This document shows positions 1 through 8,719 of a DNA stretch of 39,828 nucleotides, piece by piece; positions within the stretch are counted from its first letter, which is position 1, and each line of letters starts with the position of its first letter. This stretch comes from Thermoanaerobacteraceae bacterium (GTDB taxonomy: Bacteria > Bacillota > Thermoanaerobacteria > Thermoanaerobacterales > UBA4877), in assembly GCA_030016635.1 (NCBI GenBank), contig JASEJQ010000017.1, positions 1-39,828 on the forward strand, written 5' to 3'. The notes beneath the pieces are model-generated. The model searched no databases. It was not told the DNA's origin and saw only the letters and a list, made by a program, of their open reading frames with translations. The translations under genes were made by a program, and so were the position numbers.

Positions 1-101
1 AGGTTGCATTTGATGCTCACTATCATTCTTTATTGGGTTCTTACACCACAATCACTTTTTTATTATAACATAAGAATAAAGATATTTTAACAATGTATTT
101 A

Positions 102-126
102 AAATAAAAAAGCGGGTTACCCCGCT
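102..126 (-). terminator. Intrinsic terminator of the rnf operon
   Basis: Read on the minus strand, a six-base-pair stem AGCGGG/CCCGCT with a four-base loop (111-126) is followed by a run of six Ts and further AT-rich sequence. It sits about 20 bases after the rnfB stop codon, so it most likely ends the six-gene rnf transcript. The roughly 100 bases beyond it, to the window edge, are AT-rich and show no gene. Confidence 0.8.
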
Positions 127-148
127 AAGTAATTTTTATTTCTCAAAT

Positions 149-973
149 TTAAGAAACGACTACCTCTGAGATCATATTGTCAAGATTTAATATTGTGTTC
201 GTCGGACATCTTGGTATACATGCGCCGCAGTTGGTACAACCATCGTAGTTTATTATGGCAAGGTCTTTATCCATCGTAATTACCTTCTCAGGACATTGCC
301 TTACACATATGCTGCATGCTATGCACCCTACCTTGCATATCTGTCTTACCCTCTTCCCCTTGTCATGATTATTGCAGAATATAATAACTCTCTTGCTGAT
401 GTCGATTAGCTGAATGACATTCTTAGGACATACATCAACGCATACACCACATCCGGTACATTTTTCCTCGTCAGACTCTGCGATGCCCTCAGGCGTCACA
501 TGTATAGCATCAAATTGGCACGCCTTCTCACATGTGCCAAGGCCAAGGCACCCATACTCGCATTCCTTGTCACCGCCTGCCAGGGCATTGGCTGCTCTGC
601 AGTCCTCTATGCCATGATATTTATATTTCTTTACTGCATTATTATCGGTACCCTTGCACATTACCCTTGCTATCTTCTTTTCTACCTTTCCTGCTTCTGT
701 ACCCATGATTGCAGCAAGGGCTTCTGCAACGGCCTGGCCACCAACAACACACTTATTGGTACCGGCTTTCCCCTCAGCTACCGCCTGAGCATAGGCATCA
801 CATGAAGCAAAGCCGCAGCCGCCATCATTAGCTCCTGGCAGCGCATCTCTAACCTTCTGCTGCAGTGGATTTACCTCCACATAGAACTTCTGAGAAGCAT
901 AGGCCAGTATGGCGCCAAACAGAAGACCCATACCACCCAGAACCAAAAGCGGATACAATATTTCCTGTAGCAA
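149..973 (-). CDS. rnfB: Rnf complex iron-sulfur subunit RnfB
   Basis: Polyferredoxin subunit of the membrane-bound Rnf complex, which receives electrons from reduced ferredoxin and passes them toward NAD+ while ions are pumped. The 274-residue protein begins with one hydrophobic membrane anchor (about residues 5-27). A cysteine cluster with CGFASC around residue 55 follows, as in the RnfB/RsxB family, then several 4Fe-4S ferredoxin motifs, including CTGCGVCVDVCP, CIACSICVRQCP and CTNCGACIPRCP. The start is a TTG preceded by GGGGG at good spacing. It is the last gene of the operon, 12 bases after rnfA, and is followed by a terminator. The family assignment is secure; the pumped ion (H+ or Na+) cannot be read from the sequence. 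Confidence 0.97.
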   Translation of the reverse strand: MLQEILYPLLVLGGMGLLFGAILAYASQKFYVEVNPLQQKVRDALPGANDGGCGFASCDAYAQAVAEGKAGTNKCVVGGQAVAEALAAIMGTEAGKVEKKIARVMCKGTDNNAVKKYKYHGIEDCRAANALAGGDKECEYGCLGLGTCEKACQFDAIHVTPEGIAESDEEKCTGCGVCVDVCPKNVIQLIDISKRVIIFCNNHDKGKRVRQICKVGCIACSICVRQCPEKVITMDKDLAIINYDGCTNCGACIPRCPTNTILNLDNMISEVVVS

Positions 974-985
974 TTTATTACCCCC

Positions 986-1564
986 TTATACGAGTCCTCT
1001 AAATCCTAAAAACGCCAGAGAAAGAAGCCCTGCACCTATTAATGCAGAAGGAAAGCCTTCCAAAGCCTTTGGGATAGGAGCCAATGCAAGTCTCTCCCTG
1101 ATACCTGCATACGAAATCAAAGCAAACGCAAAACCCACAGATGAGCCAAAACCATTCACAACAGCCTCTATAAAATTATAAGGATTCTGTACGTTTAGAA
1201 GCGCCACTCCTAAAACTGCGCAGTTAGTAGTTATAAGCGGGAGATAAATTCCCAGGGCTTGATAAAGTGTTGGACTTGTTTTTTTAATTACCATCTCAAC
1301 AAATTGCACCAGTGATGCAATAACAACTATAAAAGCTATTATCTGCAAATATTCCAAACCAAATGGAACAAGAATGTAATTATTAATTAAATAAGTGATT
1401 GCCGCAGTCATGGTCATGACAAATATAACAGCAATGCTCATCCCTGTAGCAGTTTCTACCTGTTTGGAGACTCCAAGGAATGGACATTCACCCAAAAATC
1501 TGGATAGCAGAAAGTTATTTACAAAAATAGAACTAACCAATATTAACAGCAGATTCGTCAACAT
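986..1564 (-). CDS. rnfA: Rnf complex membrane subunit RnfA
   Basis: Integral membrane subunit of the Rnf complex. The 192 residues form about six transmembrane helices and match the RnfA/RsxA family in length. Two conserved cysteines are visible, in GECPFLG near residue 27 and TTNCAVLG near residue 112. In this family the RnfA and RnfE cysteines together hold an iron-sulfur cluster inside the membrane. The ATG start lies 32 bases inside the end of rnfE, with AGGAGGG about seven bases upstream, so the genes overlap and are probably translationally coupled. Confidence 0.96.
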   Translation of the reverse strand: MLTNLLLILVSSIFVNNFLLSRFLGECPFLGVSKQVETATGMSIAVIFVMTMTAAITYLINNYILVPFGLEYLQIIAFIVVIASLVQFVEMVIKKTSPTLYQALGIYLPLITTNCAVLGVALLNVQNPYNFIEAVVNGFGSSVGFAFALISYAGIRERLALAPIPKALEGFPSALIGAGLLSLAFLGFRGLV

Positions 1565-2189
1565 TTACAGCCCTCCTTTTCTGAGCCCCTTTTCTTTTGG
1601 CAGATAAAGCCGTCATCATGTTAAAGAAACCTATTAGCAATCCTAACGTTAAAAAGGCTCCTGGTGGAAGCACCATCAACAGTACAGGTTGAAATGAATC
1701 AGGCATCACCTGGATTCCAAGGAATGTCCCATTACCAAGTATCTCTCTTACAGTACTGATAATTACCAACGCCAATGTAAAACCAAGTCCCATTCCTAAT
1801 GAATCAAAAAACGTATTGATTACCGGATTTTTTGAGGCAAAACCCTCTGCTCTTGCCATTATTATACAGTTGACAACTATCAACGAAATATACAGCTTCA
1901 GTACATTATATAAGCTTAAAAAATAGGCATTCATAAGCATAGCAATTATAGTTGTAAATGTTGCAATACTTATAACAAAAATAGGCATTCTAATTTTCTC
2001 TGGTGTTATTTTTCTCAACGCAGATATTATCACAGTGGAACCAATCAAAACAAATGTAGTAGCAAGCCCCATAGCAATACCATTGGCTACAGCATTGGTT
2101 ACAGCAAGGGTAGGACATAGACCTACAACCATTCTGAATGTAGGATTCTCTCTCCATAATCCACGTGTTAAGTCAACTAAATAACCCAT
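1533..2189 (-). CDS. rnfE: Rnf complex membrane subunit RnfE
   Basis: Integral membrane subunit homologous to RnfA, with about six transmembrane helices. It carries the paired conserved cysteines in GLCPTLAVTNA and VVNCIIMARAE, which with those of RnfA bind the intramembrane iron-sulfur cluster in studied Rnf complexes. A longer frame begins at a GTG at 2198, but that GTG is part of AGGAGGTG. The ATG at 2189, eight bases after AGGAGG, is the better start and gives 218 residues. The C-terminal tail is basic and hydrophilic and is encoded where the gene overlaps rnfA. Confidence 0.96.
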   Translation of the reverse strand: MGYLVDLTRGLWRENPTFRMVVGLCPTLAVTNAVANGIAMGLATTFVLIGSTVIISALRKITPEKIRMPIFVISIATFTTIIAMLMNAYFLSLYNVLKLYISLIVVNCIIMARAEGFASKNPVINTFFDSLGMGLGFTLALVIISTVREILGNGTFLGIQVMPDSFQPVLLMVLPPGAFLTLGLLIGFFNMMTALSAKRKGAQKRRAVNVDESAVNIG

Positions 2190-2208
2190 AATTTTCACCT
2201 CCTACACG

Positions 2209-2808
2209 CTATTTATTTATCTTTTTAAATGTTTCAATTGCAGTTTGGACGCCATTCGTAACTGCAGTCGAAGTAATTGTTGCCCCTGTCAATGCCTCTA
2301 CTTCCTCAGGACTTGAAACAGGTCTCTTGACCAATTTTAATTCCATATCAGCAGTCTTCCCTTTAAACTGACCCTGCCACTCAGGGTCCTGAGCTTTGGC
2401 ACCAAGGCCCGGCGTCTCAGAATGATTGACTATGTTTATACCTGTCAGTTTGCCATCCTTTGTTATTCCAACTATTGTTTCAACAGGTCCACCATAGCCT
2501 TGCGGTGCCACCTTTATAACAAAGCCTAACACATTGCCATTATCCTTAGCCATATCCACTGTCTTTACTATCTCTTTTTCTTCGCCTTCTAAAAGTGGCT
2601 CCCATTCTGAAGCATCCATAGGGGCAAATTCTTTTGCTTCAGGGAAAGCTGCCATCTTGGCCTGATCCTCAGCGATTTTATTCTGTTCTGCAATAGGACC
2701 CTTTGTGATAGCATTTACATACCCCAAGGCCACACCGGCAACACCGGCAATCAGAAGAAGAATAAGACCGGTTACTATTATATCTTTTACTCCACCATTC
2801 TTAGGCAA
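2209..2808 (-). CDS. rnfG: Rnf complex FMN-binding subunit RnfG
   Basis: RnfG subunit, with one N-terminal membrane helix (about residues 9-30) followed by an extracytoplasmic FMN-binding domain. The motif TGATITSTAV near the C-terminus contains the threonine to which FMN is covalently attached in this family. The start is a TTG at 2808, placed about eight bases after GGGAGG and inside the last codons of rnfD, so the two genes overlap by eight bases. The length of 199 residues is normal. Covalent flavinylation needs an ApbE-type transferase, which is not encoded in this window. Confidence 0.95.
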   Translation of the reverse strand: MPKNGGVKDIIVTGLILLLIAGVAGVALGYVNAITKGPIAEQNKIAEDQAKMAAFPEAKEFAPMDASEWEPLLEGEEKEIVKTVDMAKDNGNVLGFVIKVAPQGYGGPVETIVGITKDGKLTGINIVNHSETPGLGAKAQDPEWQGQFKGKTADMELKLVKRPVSSPEEVEALTGATITSTAVTNGVQTAIETFKKINK

Positions 2809-3766
2809 CTTTCTTCACCTCCCTGGTACCAAACACTCTTGGCATTGTATATCTGTCTATAAGAGGTGTTACCATGTTCATTAGCAGTATCGAGTAGGAA
2901 ACACCCTCTGGATAACCTCCCCAGAGCCTTATGACACTGGTAAGAAGCCCGCAGCCTATACCCATTATTACCTGTCCCAACGGAGTAACCGGTGACGTGG
3001 GATAGTCTGTAGCCATAAAGAAAGCACCCAGAATGAGTCCTCCACCAAGTATATGATAAAGGAAAGGTCCTGTAAACATACCATTTGGCCCAAAAATCCA
3101 TGTCATAACACCCACTGTAATAATAAATGAGAGTGGTATCCTTAAATTAATAACTTTTCTGTAAAGCAGGTACGCTGCACCAATCAGTAAAGCCAGCGCT
3201 GATGTTTCACCAATAGTACCGCCGATGTTACCCACAAACATTGTCCATAGATTAGGGAGCTGCGCGCCAGCTACCTCTGTCCCCTTTAATATGGCAAGAG
3301 GTGTAGCAGAGGATACCCCGTCCACGGCCCCCGGCACTGCCCAGGTTGTCATCTGTACAGGCCATGAAGCCAGGAGAAATGCTCTGGCCGCAAGAGCCGG
3401 GTTTACAAAGTTATTACCTATACCGCCAAAACACATTTTTACAATTGCTATAGCAAAAAATGAGCCTACAGCAGGAATCCACCATGATACAGTAGGAGGT
3501 ACATTAAAAGCGACCAGCATTCCAGTAACGACCGCGCTGAAATCATCTATGGTAATCTCTTTGTGCAGCAGGACCTCAATAACATACTCTGTAAGAACCG
3601 CTGCAGCAACCGATATGATTGTCAAAAGCAGTGCTCTCATGCCAAAAAATATTGTACCAGCAATTAATGCCGGTATTAAAGCTATAACAACATCAAGCAT
3701 TATGCGCTCTATCTTGAATTCAGAACGAAAATGTGGTGACGATGTGACAAGAAATTGATTATCCAT
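2801..3766 (-). CDS. rnfD: Rnf complex membrane subunit RnfD
   Basis: Multi-spanning membrane subunit of the NqrB/RnfD family, 321 residues. The motif SSATPLAILKG includes the threonine that carries covalently bound FMN in Rnf and Nqr complexes. Long hydrophobic helices alternate with short loops across the whole length, consistent with a central part in ion translocation. The ATG is preceded by AAGGGGGG and lies 12 bases after the rnfC stop codon. Confidence 0.96.
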   Translation of the reverse strand: MDNQFLVTSSPHFRSEFKIERIMLDVVIALIPALIAGTIFFGMRALLLTIISVAAAVLTEYVIEVLLHKEITIDDFSAVVTGMLVAFNVPPTVSWWIPAVGSFFAIAIVKMCFGGIGNNFVNPALAARAFLLASWPVQMTTWAVPGAVDGVSSATPLAILKGTEVAGAQLPNLWTMFVGNIGGTIGETSALALLIGAAYLLYRKVINLRIPLSFIITVGVMTWIFGPNGMFTGPFLYHILGGGLILGAFFMATDYPTSPVTPLGQVIMGIGCGLLTSVIRLWGGYPEGVSYSILLMNMVTPLIDRYTMPRVFGTREVKKVA

Positions 3767-3778
3767 TCAATACCCCCC

Positions 3779-5110
3779 TTAAGCCTGTTTTCTTCTTTTG
3801 GCCAGTATTTCTCTTTTAGCCTGTCTTATGGATTCTACAAGCGGTCTCTTGCACGGGCAGATATATGAACAGCAACCGCATTCAATACAATCCAGGGCAT
3901 GGTATTTTTCTGCAGTGTCAAAATCATCGTTTAATGAATACATGCTTATAAATAACGGCATTAAGTTCATAGGACATACGTCCACGCACTTAGCACACTT
4001 TGTACACGGCCTTACTTTTTCTGGCTTTGTCATATCATCAGGAAGTATGAGCACACCGGATGTACCTTTTATTGCAGGTATCTCCAGAGTGAACTGAGCA
4101 ATGCCCATCATAGGTCCGCCGGTAATTAGTTTACCTGGATTGCCATTAAAACCGCCGCAGTATTCTATCATATCTTTTAACATTGTCCCGATCCTCACAA
4201 GGAGGTTCTTAGGATTTTTAACGGCCTGGCCGGTTATCGTAACTACCCTTTCCACGAGTGGCATTCCTTGCTGTATAGCTCTGGCTATAGAATATGCTGT
4301 GCCTACATTGTCAACCACAACACCAACGTCTGCAGGAAGCCCACCCGAAGGTACCTCCCTTCCTGTTACAGCCTTTATCAGCTGTTTTTCACCGCCTTGT
4401 GGATATTTTGTAGCCAGCCTTACAACTTCAACACCTTCTGCCCCTGCTGTCGCCTTCTCCATTGCCTCTATAGCGTCTGGCTTGTTTACCTCAATAGCTA
4501 TAAATCCATTCTTAACATTTAAAGCCTTGAGGATAGCCTTCAGTCCAAAAACAATCTCCTCTGGATGTTCTACCATTAGCCGATGGTCACATGTGAGATA
4601 CGGCTCACACTCAGCACCATTTATTATCACTGTGTCTACCTTTTTGTCAGGAGGAGGCGATAATTTCACGTGTGTCGGGAATGCAGCTCCGCCCATGCCT
4701 GCTATCCCGGCCTCTTTGATTATGTTTTTGATATCATCTGAAGTCAGGCTTTCCAGATTTCCCTTGGGCTTTATACTCTCATCTAAAGTATCCAGGTTAT
4801 CGTTTTCAATCACAACGGCGTTGACAAATCTGCCGGAAGGATGCAGTCTGGGTTCTATTGCCTTTACCTTACCAGAAACACTGGAATGTACCGGTACAGA
4901 AACAAAACCTTTTGCTTCTCCGATCTTCTGACCCAGTTTTACCTCATCCCCAACCTTGACAAGAGGCTCACAGGGTGCACCTGCATGCTGCGAAAGCGGT
5001 ATTATAACCTCTTTAGGTACAGGCATGACCTCTATAGGCAAGCGGTTTGTGAGCTCTTTATTATATTGAGGATGAACACCGCCTTTAAAAGTCAGTATCT
5101 GAACGCTCAT
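3779..5110 (-). CDS. rnfC: Rnf complex NADH-binding subunit RnfC
   Basis: Peripheral subunit that holds FMN and binds NAD(H), making it the exit point for electrons on their way from ferredoxin to NAD+. The 443-residue protein has an N-terminal RnfC barrel domain, a glycine-rich GMGGAAFPTHVKL segment typical of the NuoF-like flavin/NADH domain, and two C-terminal 4Fe-4S motifs (CTKCAKCVDVCP and CIECGCCSYICP). It is the first gene of rnfCDGEAB, the usual clostridial order. The ATG follows AAAGGAG at acceptable spacing. About 150 non-coding bases upstream hold the probable promoter. Confidence 0.97.
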   Translation of the reverse strand: MSVQILTFKGGVHPQYNKELTNRLPIEVMPVPKEVIIPLSQHAGAPCEPLVKVGDEVKLGQKIGEAKGFVSVPVHSSVSGKVKAIEPRLHPSGRFVNAVVIENDNLDTLDESIKPKGNLESLTSDDIKNIIKEAGIAGMGGAAFPTHVKLSPPPDKKVDTVIINGAECEPYLTCDHRLMVEHPEEIVFGLKAILKALNVKNGFIAIEVNKPDAIEAMEKATAGAEGVEVVRLATKYPQGGEKQLIKAVTGREVPSGGLPADVGVVVDNVGTAYSIARAIQQGMPLVERVVTITGQAVKNPKNLLVRIGTMLKDMIEYCGGFNGNPGKLITGGPMMGIAQFTLEIPAIKGTSGVLILPDDMTKPEKVRPCTKCAKCVDVCPMNLMPLFISMYSLNDDFDTAEKYHALDCIECGCCSYICPCKRPLVESIRQAKREILAKRRKQA

Positions 5111-5179
5111 CTAATCTTATCACTCCTTTAATTTTAAATGGACTTCTTATTATTCTACATAGAACGCCAAAAATCCTGT

Positions 5180-5202
5180 TTGTTAAAATTTTAATTATTA
5201 TA
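5180..5202 (-). promoter_or_regulatory. Probable rnf promoter -10 with Rex-like operator
   Basis: On the minus strand TATAAT lies at 5202-5197, about 90 bases before rnfC; no convincing -35 is visible at the right distance. Directly downstream, at 5180-5197, the plus strand reads TTGTTAAAATTTTAATTA. This agrees with the Rex consensus TTGTTAA-N4-TTAACAA at 12 of 14 defined positions, with a perfect left half. A site covering the transcription start would suit repression by Rex, the NADH/NAD+-sensing regulator. A perfect 10-base palindrome, CTGTATACAG, lies at 5212-5221. Rex control is inferred, not shown. Confidence 0.45.
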
Positions 5203-5261
5203 TCTTGAGCACTGTATACAGATATATTTTAACATAAAGTTTATCCATATGAAAGTTCAAT

Positions 5262-6020
5262 TTAAAAATTATACAATTCAATATCCTCAAGTCTTAGCAT
5301 TAACATCTTATACAGGTTTAATGATTTATATATTACTTCCTGTATAATGTAAAAAGACTTGTCATCATTCAGCATAATAGAAATCTCCAGCTTCCCCAGG
5401 GCTTCTTTCTGTAATCTCACAAAGTCTTCAATTTCCGTTAGTTCATTATTCTCAAAGGTCATGCTTTCTAACACGTTATTTATGTTCTCTACCCTTTTTA
5501 AAAGGTCCGCCAAATTGTTTCCACTATCACTACCATTAATTATATGTAGACTTAGTTCACTTTCTTTATCAATTATTGAAATAATATCTCTGATGCATTT
5601 GTTTAATGATTCAATCATATTTTTATTATTTTTGAGGTATGCAACAGTGATGCTGCCTGCCCTTTGTTCTTCTACTTTTGTTTCTATCCCCTTCGAAGTC
5701 AAAAAATTTTCTACTGTAGAGGTTTCTTCCTTTGAAAGTGTACAGGCTATCAATCCGTCTTCATTCAGAAGGTATAAATCTGGAAATATTTCAGGTTCGT
5801 TTATATAGATTTCATAATAAATAAGTGGACTTATTTCGTAACTATCTATAGCATCAGCAGATGCAGGTTCAAGCCTCTTATATAGCGGAGTAACAATTTT
5901 ATATAATAGTTGTTGTGATAAATAAAATGATAAAATCGGTAGAACTAATATGAAAAGCAATAAAATCAAGCTCAATCTTAATCTCTGTCTTTTGTTAACG
6001 GCTGCTCTTTTTATTCTCAT
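5262..6020 (-). CDS. Membrane-anchored protein of unknown function
   Basis: I do not recognise this 252-residue protein. A basic N-terminus (MRIKRAAVNKRQRLR) precedes one hydrophobic segment at about residues 15-36, predicting an anchored protein with its body outside the cell. The remainder is acidic and mostly helical, rich in Leu, Ile, Glu and Asn, with no recognised catalytic motif. One short stretch, VAYLKNNKNMIESLNKCIRDI, resembles the amphipathic helices of structural or sensory modules. The ATG has GGGGG six bases upstream. It is separated from typA by a terminator and from rnfC by the rnf promoter region, so it is probably transcribed alone. The start and reading frame look sound. 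Confidence 0.75.
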   Translation of the reverse strand: MRIKRAAVNKRQRLRLSLILLLFILVLPILSFYLSQQLLYKIVTPLYKRLEPASADAIDSYEISPLIYYEIYINEPEIFPDLYLLNEDGLIACTLSKEETSTVENFLTSKGIETKVEEQRAGSITVAYLKNNKNMIESLNKCIRDIISIIDKESELSLHIINGSDSGNNLADLLKRVENINNVLESMTFENNELTEIEDFVRLQKEALGKLEISIMLNDDKSFYIIQEVIYKSLNLYKMLMLRLEDIELYNF

Positions 6021-6072
6021 GAATATCCCCCAATATTTTGTATTTATGGTATATATTGTAAAATAAAATGAT

Positions 6073-6098
6073 AAAAAAATAAAGGGTATTAACCCTTA
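6073..6098 (-). terminator. Intrinsic terminator after typA
   Basis: A minus-strand stem AAGGGT/ACCCTT with a four-base loop (6082-6097) is followed by TATTTTTTTA. It overlaps the typA stop codon at 6096-6098 and would end typA transcription before the unknown gene at 5262-6020. Confidence 0.75.
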
Positions 6099-7928
6099 TT
6101 TTTGTCCTGATTTTATTATTCTACCCGTATTTTTATACCTGTCTTTTTGAGATAATATTTTTTTCCTTATCCGTATAGATTGAGGTGTAACCTCCATCAA
6201 TTCGTCCTCTGCTAAAAAGTCAAGGGCCTCCTCCAAACTTAAAATCCTTGGAGTAGTTAACCTTATTGCCTCGTCAGCGGTAGCTGACCTGAGATTGGTA
6301 AGATGTTTCTTTTTACACACATTTACATCAATGTCCTCTTCCCGGCTGTTTTCACCAACTACCATACCCTCATATACTTCTACGCCAGGGCTAATAAAAA
6401 GTTCTCCTCTTTCCTGAGCATTATTAAGACCATATGTGGTGGTGGTACCTGTCTCTGAAGCAACTAAAGAACCACGGTTTCTTTCCTTGATATCTCCTTT
6501 ATATGGCTGGTATTCTAAAAACAGATGATTCATTATGCCATTTCCCTTGGTATCTGTCAAGAAATCCGCTCTGTACCCCATTAGACCTCTTGAGGGTATA
6601 TTAAACTCCAGCCTTACAGAGCCTCTATCATTGGGTACCATGTTTACAAGTTCTGCCTTTCTTGGGCCCAGTTTTTCCATGATAATTCCCATATATTCTT
6701 CGGGGACATCTATGATAAGAGTCTCTACAGGTTCATATTTTTTGCCGTTTATAATCTTATATATAACCTCGGGTTTCGACACCTGAAACTCGTATCCTTC
6801 TCTTCGCATAGTCTCTATAAGTATAGATAAATGCAGTTCTCCTCTCCCGGATACCTTAAATGTATCAGGTGTATCTGTCTCCTCCACCTTCAGCGATACA
6901 TTTGTCTCAAGTTCCTTATACAGCCTTTCTCTCAGATGTCTTGAGGTAACATACTGGCCCTCTTTACCCGCAAAAGGGCTGTTGTTGGTAGAGAAGTTCA
7001 TTGAAATGGTAGGCTCCTCTATCTCTACAAAACTTACAGATTCAGGGAAATCAACATCAGCTATTGTCTCTCCAATCTCTATGTCGGAGATTCCGGATAC
7101 TGCAATAATATCTCCCATAAGGGCTTCATTGCTTTCTACCCTCTTTAATGCCTCATACTGATATACTATGCCTGCTTTCCCCTTTTGAACAGAGCCGTCC
7201 TTTTTTACAATGCTTACCTGCTGCCCGCCAGTTATTTTGCCCCTTATTATCCTGCCTATAGCCAGCCTTCCCACATAGTCGTCATAATCCAAATTGGTAA
7301 CCAAGAATTGAAGTGGTGCATCAATTTCTCCTTCAGGTGCCGGTATACTCTCTATTATAGTATCAAAAAGTGGCTTTAAATTATTGCTTTCATCCTTGAG
7401 GTCATACTTGGCTACAGCCTCTCGCGCCGATGTATAAACTATAGGAAATTCTAACTGTTCTTCTGATGCACCAAGCTCAATAAAGAGATTGAGGACCTCG
7501 TCAATCACCTCGTACGGTCTGGCATCAGGTCTATCGATTTTATTTATAACCACGATGGGCTTTAAATTTAGGGAAAGAGCCTTACCAAGGACAAAACGTG
7601 TTTGAGGCATGGGACCCTCGCTGGCGTCTACGAGCAGCAGCACACCATCCACCATTTTAAGAACCCTTTCCACTTCACCCCCAAAATCAGCATGTCCCGG
7701 CGTATCTACAATATTTATCTTAGTATTGTTATATCTAACTGCAGTGTTCTTCGCCAGTATGGTTATTCCTCTCTCTCTTTCCAGCTCGTTGGAATCCATA
7801 ATCCTTTCATCTACTTTTTGATTCTCTCGAAATATGCCGCTCTGTTTCAGCATACCGTCTACCAGTGTAGTCTTCCCATGGTCTACATGGGCTATAATTG
7901 CTATATTCCTAATATCATTTCTTTTCAT
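6096..7928 (-). CDS. typA: Ribosome-associated GTPase TypA/BipA
   Basis: Translational GTPase of the TypA/BipA family, which binds the ribosome and supports 50S assembly and stress or cold adaptation in studied bacteria. The N-terminus carries the GTPase motifs AHVDHGKTT (G1), DTPGH (G3) and NKID (G4). EF-G-like domains and the BipA-specific C-terminal domain follow. The frame can be extended to a TTG at 7946, but GGAAGGGG lies about eight bases before the ATG at 7928, so I use that ATG (610 residues, normal for the family). The leader contains a consensus promoter and a terminator-like hairpin. Confidence 0.95.
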   Translation of the reverse strand: MKRNDIRNIAIIAHVDHGKTTLVDGMLKQSGIFRENQKVDERIMDSNELERERGITILAKNTAVRYNNTKINIVDTPGHADFGGEVERVLKMVDGVLLLVDASEGPMPQTRFVLGKALSLNLKPIVVINKIDRPDARPYEVIDEVLNLFIELGASEEQLEFPIVYTSAREAVAKYDLKDESNNLKPLFDTIIESIPAPEGEIDAPLQFLVTNLDYDDYVGRLAIGRIIRGKITGGQQVSIVKKDGSVQKGKAGIVYQYEALKRVESNEALMGDIIAVSGISDIEIGETIADVDFPESVSFVEIEEPTISMNFSTNNSPFAGKEGQYVTSRHLRERLYKELETNVSLKVEETDTPDTFKVSGRGELHLSILIETMRREGYEFQVSKPEVIYKIINGKKYEPVETLIIDVPEEYMGIIMEKLGPRKAELVNMVPNDRGSVRLEFNIPSRGLMGYRADFLTDTKGNGIMNHLFLEYQPYKGDIKERNRGSLVASETGTTTTYGLNNAQERGELFISPGVEVYEGMVVGENSREEDIDVNVCKKKHLTNLRSATADEAIRLTTPRILSLEEALDFLAEDELMEVTPQSIRIRKKILSQKDRYKNTGRIIKSGQK

Positions 7929-7947
7929 AGTATATTCCCCTTCCAAA

Positions 7948-7974
7948 CAAAAAATGGATACGATCCGTACCCAT
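7948..7974 (-). other. Terminator-like hairpin in the typA leader
   Basis: On the minus strand a nine-base-pair stem (one G-T pair) with a three-base loop at 7974-7954 is followed by a run of Ts. It lies between the consensus promoter at 7992-8020 and the typA start at 7928. It could be an attenuator in the typA leader, or the terminator of the upstream NlpC/P60 gene placed downstream of the typA promoter. Confidence 0.6.
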
Positions 7975-7991
7975 TTATTAATCAGTATTTA

Positions 7992-8020
7992 ATTATATAC
8001 CAACAACTCGTCTCTGTCAA
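7992..8020 (-). promoter_or_regulatory. Consensus SigA promoter for typA
   Basis: TTGACA (8020-8015) and TATAAT (7997-7992) are separated by exactly 17 bases on the minus strand, a perfect match to the vegetative promoter consensus. Transcription would start near 7985, about 57 bases before the typA ATG. The promoter lies just after the NlpC/P60 stop codon. Confidence 0.9.
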
Positions 8021-8029
8021 TAAATCGCA

Positions 8030-8704
8030 TTATTTTACACGCCTTGCAGCAGCATAATGCTCATTATAATATCCTGTGAGCAGAGTATCTATGCGAACCT
8101 CCCCACCGCCTGATGAACTATGAATAAAATTGCCCTCTCCAATATATATCCCGGCATGGTTTATTTTCTTTGACCCTAAGGTCTTAAAGAAAACGAGATC
8201 GCCCACTTCTAAATTGCTCTTATCGACAGCTTCACCGGTCTCTGACTGTTCAAATGCTGTCCTTGGCAGTTCAATACCAAAGTTTTTGTAAATATATGAG
8301 GTAAATCCCGAACAATCAAATCCTTTAGGGGACGAACCACCATATACATACTTGACTCCTAAAAACCTTTTAGCAAAATCTACAATGTCTCTCAAACCGC
8401 CACTTCTTGAGATATCTTCCTCTCTGAGTGAAACATAAGATGCACTCATCCATCCTTCTGTACCATCCGAAAGCCTTATTTGATACCAACCGTCAGTCTT
8501 TCCCAATACCATAATAATATTATTGATATCTACCTGAGTAATAACTTTTGATTCCAGGCCGGGATTTTCCCTTAAATTGACGTCATCACCAGTAACTATT
8601 CCTTTTGGAAATTCATCTGCAAGAACAGGGTTAAAAAAGCCTGAAAGCATAAGCGACGTGGACAGTACAGAAGCCCCCACAATAAGTTTACCATAAGTCT
8701 TCAT
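8030..8704 (-). CDS. Secreted NlpC/P60 peptidoglycan hydrolase with SH3 domain
   Basis: Cell wall endopeptidase that probably cuts peptide stems of peptidoglycan. From the ATG at 8704 (224 residues) it has a signal peptide ending near VLADEF. A bacterial SH3 domain follows (VNLRENPG to EGWMSASYV), then an NlpC/P60 domain with the catalytic cysteine in FDCSGF and histidines in NHAGIYIG and FIHSSS. The open frame extends upstream, but that stretch is the riboswitch, and GGGAG lies just before this ATG. NlpC/P60 hydrolases are a classic target of c-di-AMP riboswitches, which matches the leader here. Confidence 0.93.
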   Translation of the reverse strand: MKTYGKLIVGASVLSTSLMLSGFFNPVLADEFPKGIVTGDDVNLRENPGLESKVITQVDINNIIMVLGKTDGWYQIRLSDGTEGWMSASYVSLREEDISRSGGLRDIVDFAKRFLGVKYVYGGSSPKGFDCSGFTSYIYKNFGIELPRTAFEQSETGEAVDKSNLEVGDLVFFKTLGSKKINHAGIYIGEGNFIHSSSGGGEVRIDTLLTGYYNEHYAAARRVK

Positions 8705-8719
8705 TAGCTTTCTCCCTTC

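Noticed and set aside
4101-4931. A 276-codon plus-strand frame
   Set aside because: It lies entirely antisense to rnfC, which has clear family motifs; a shadow frame.
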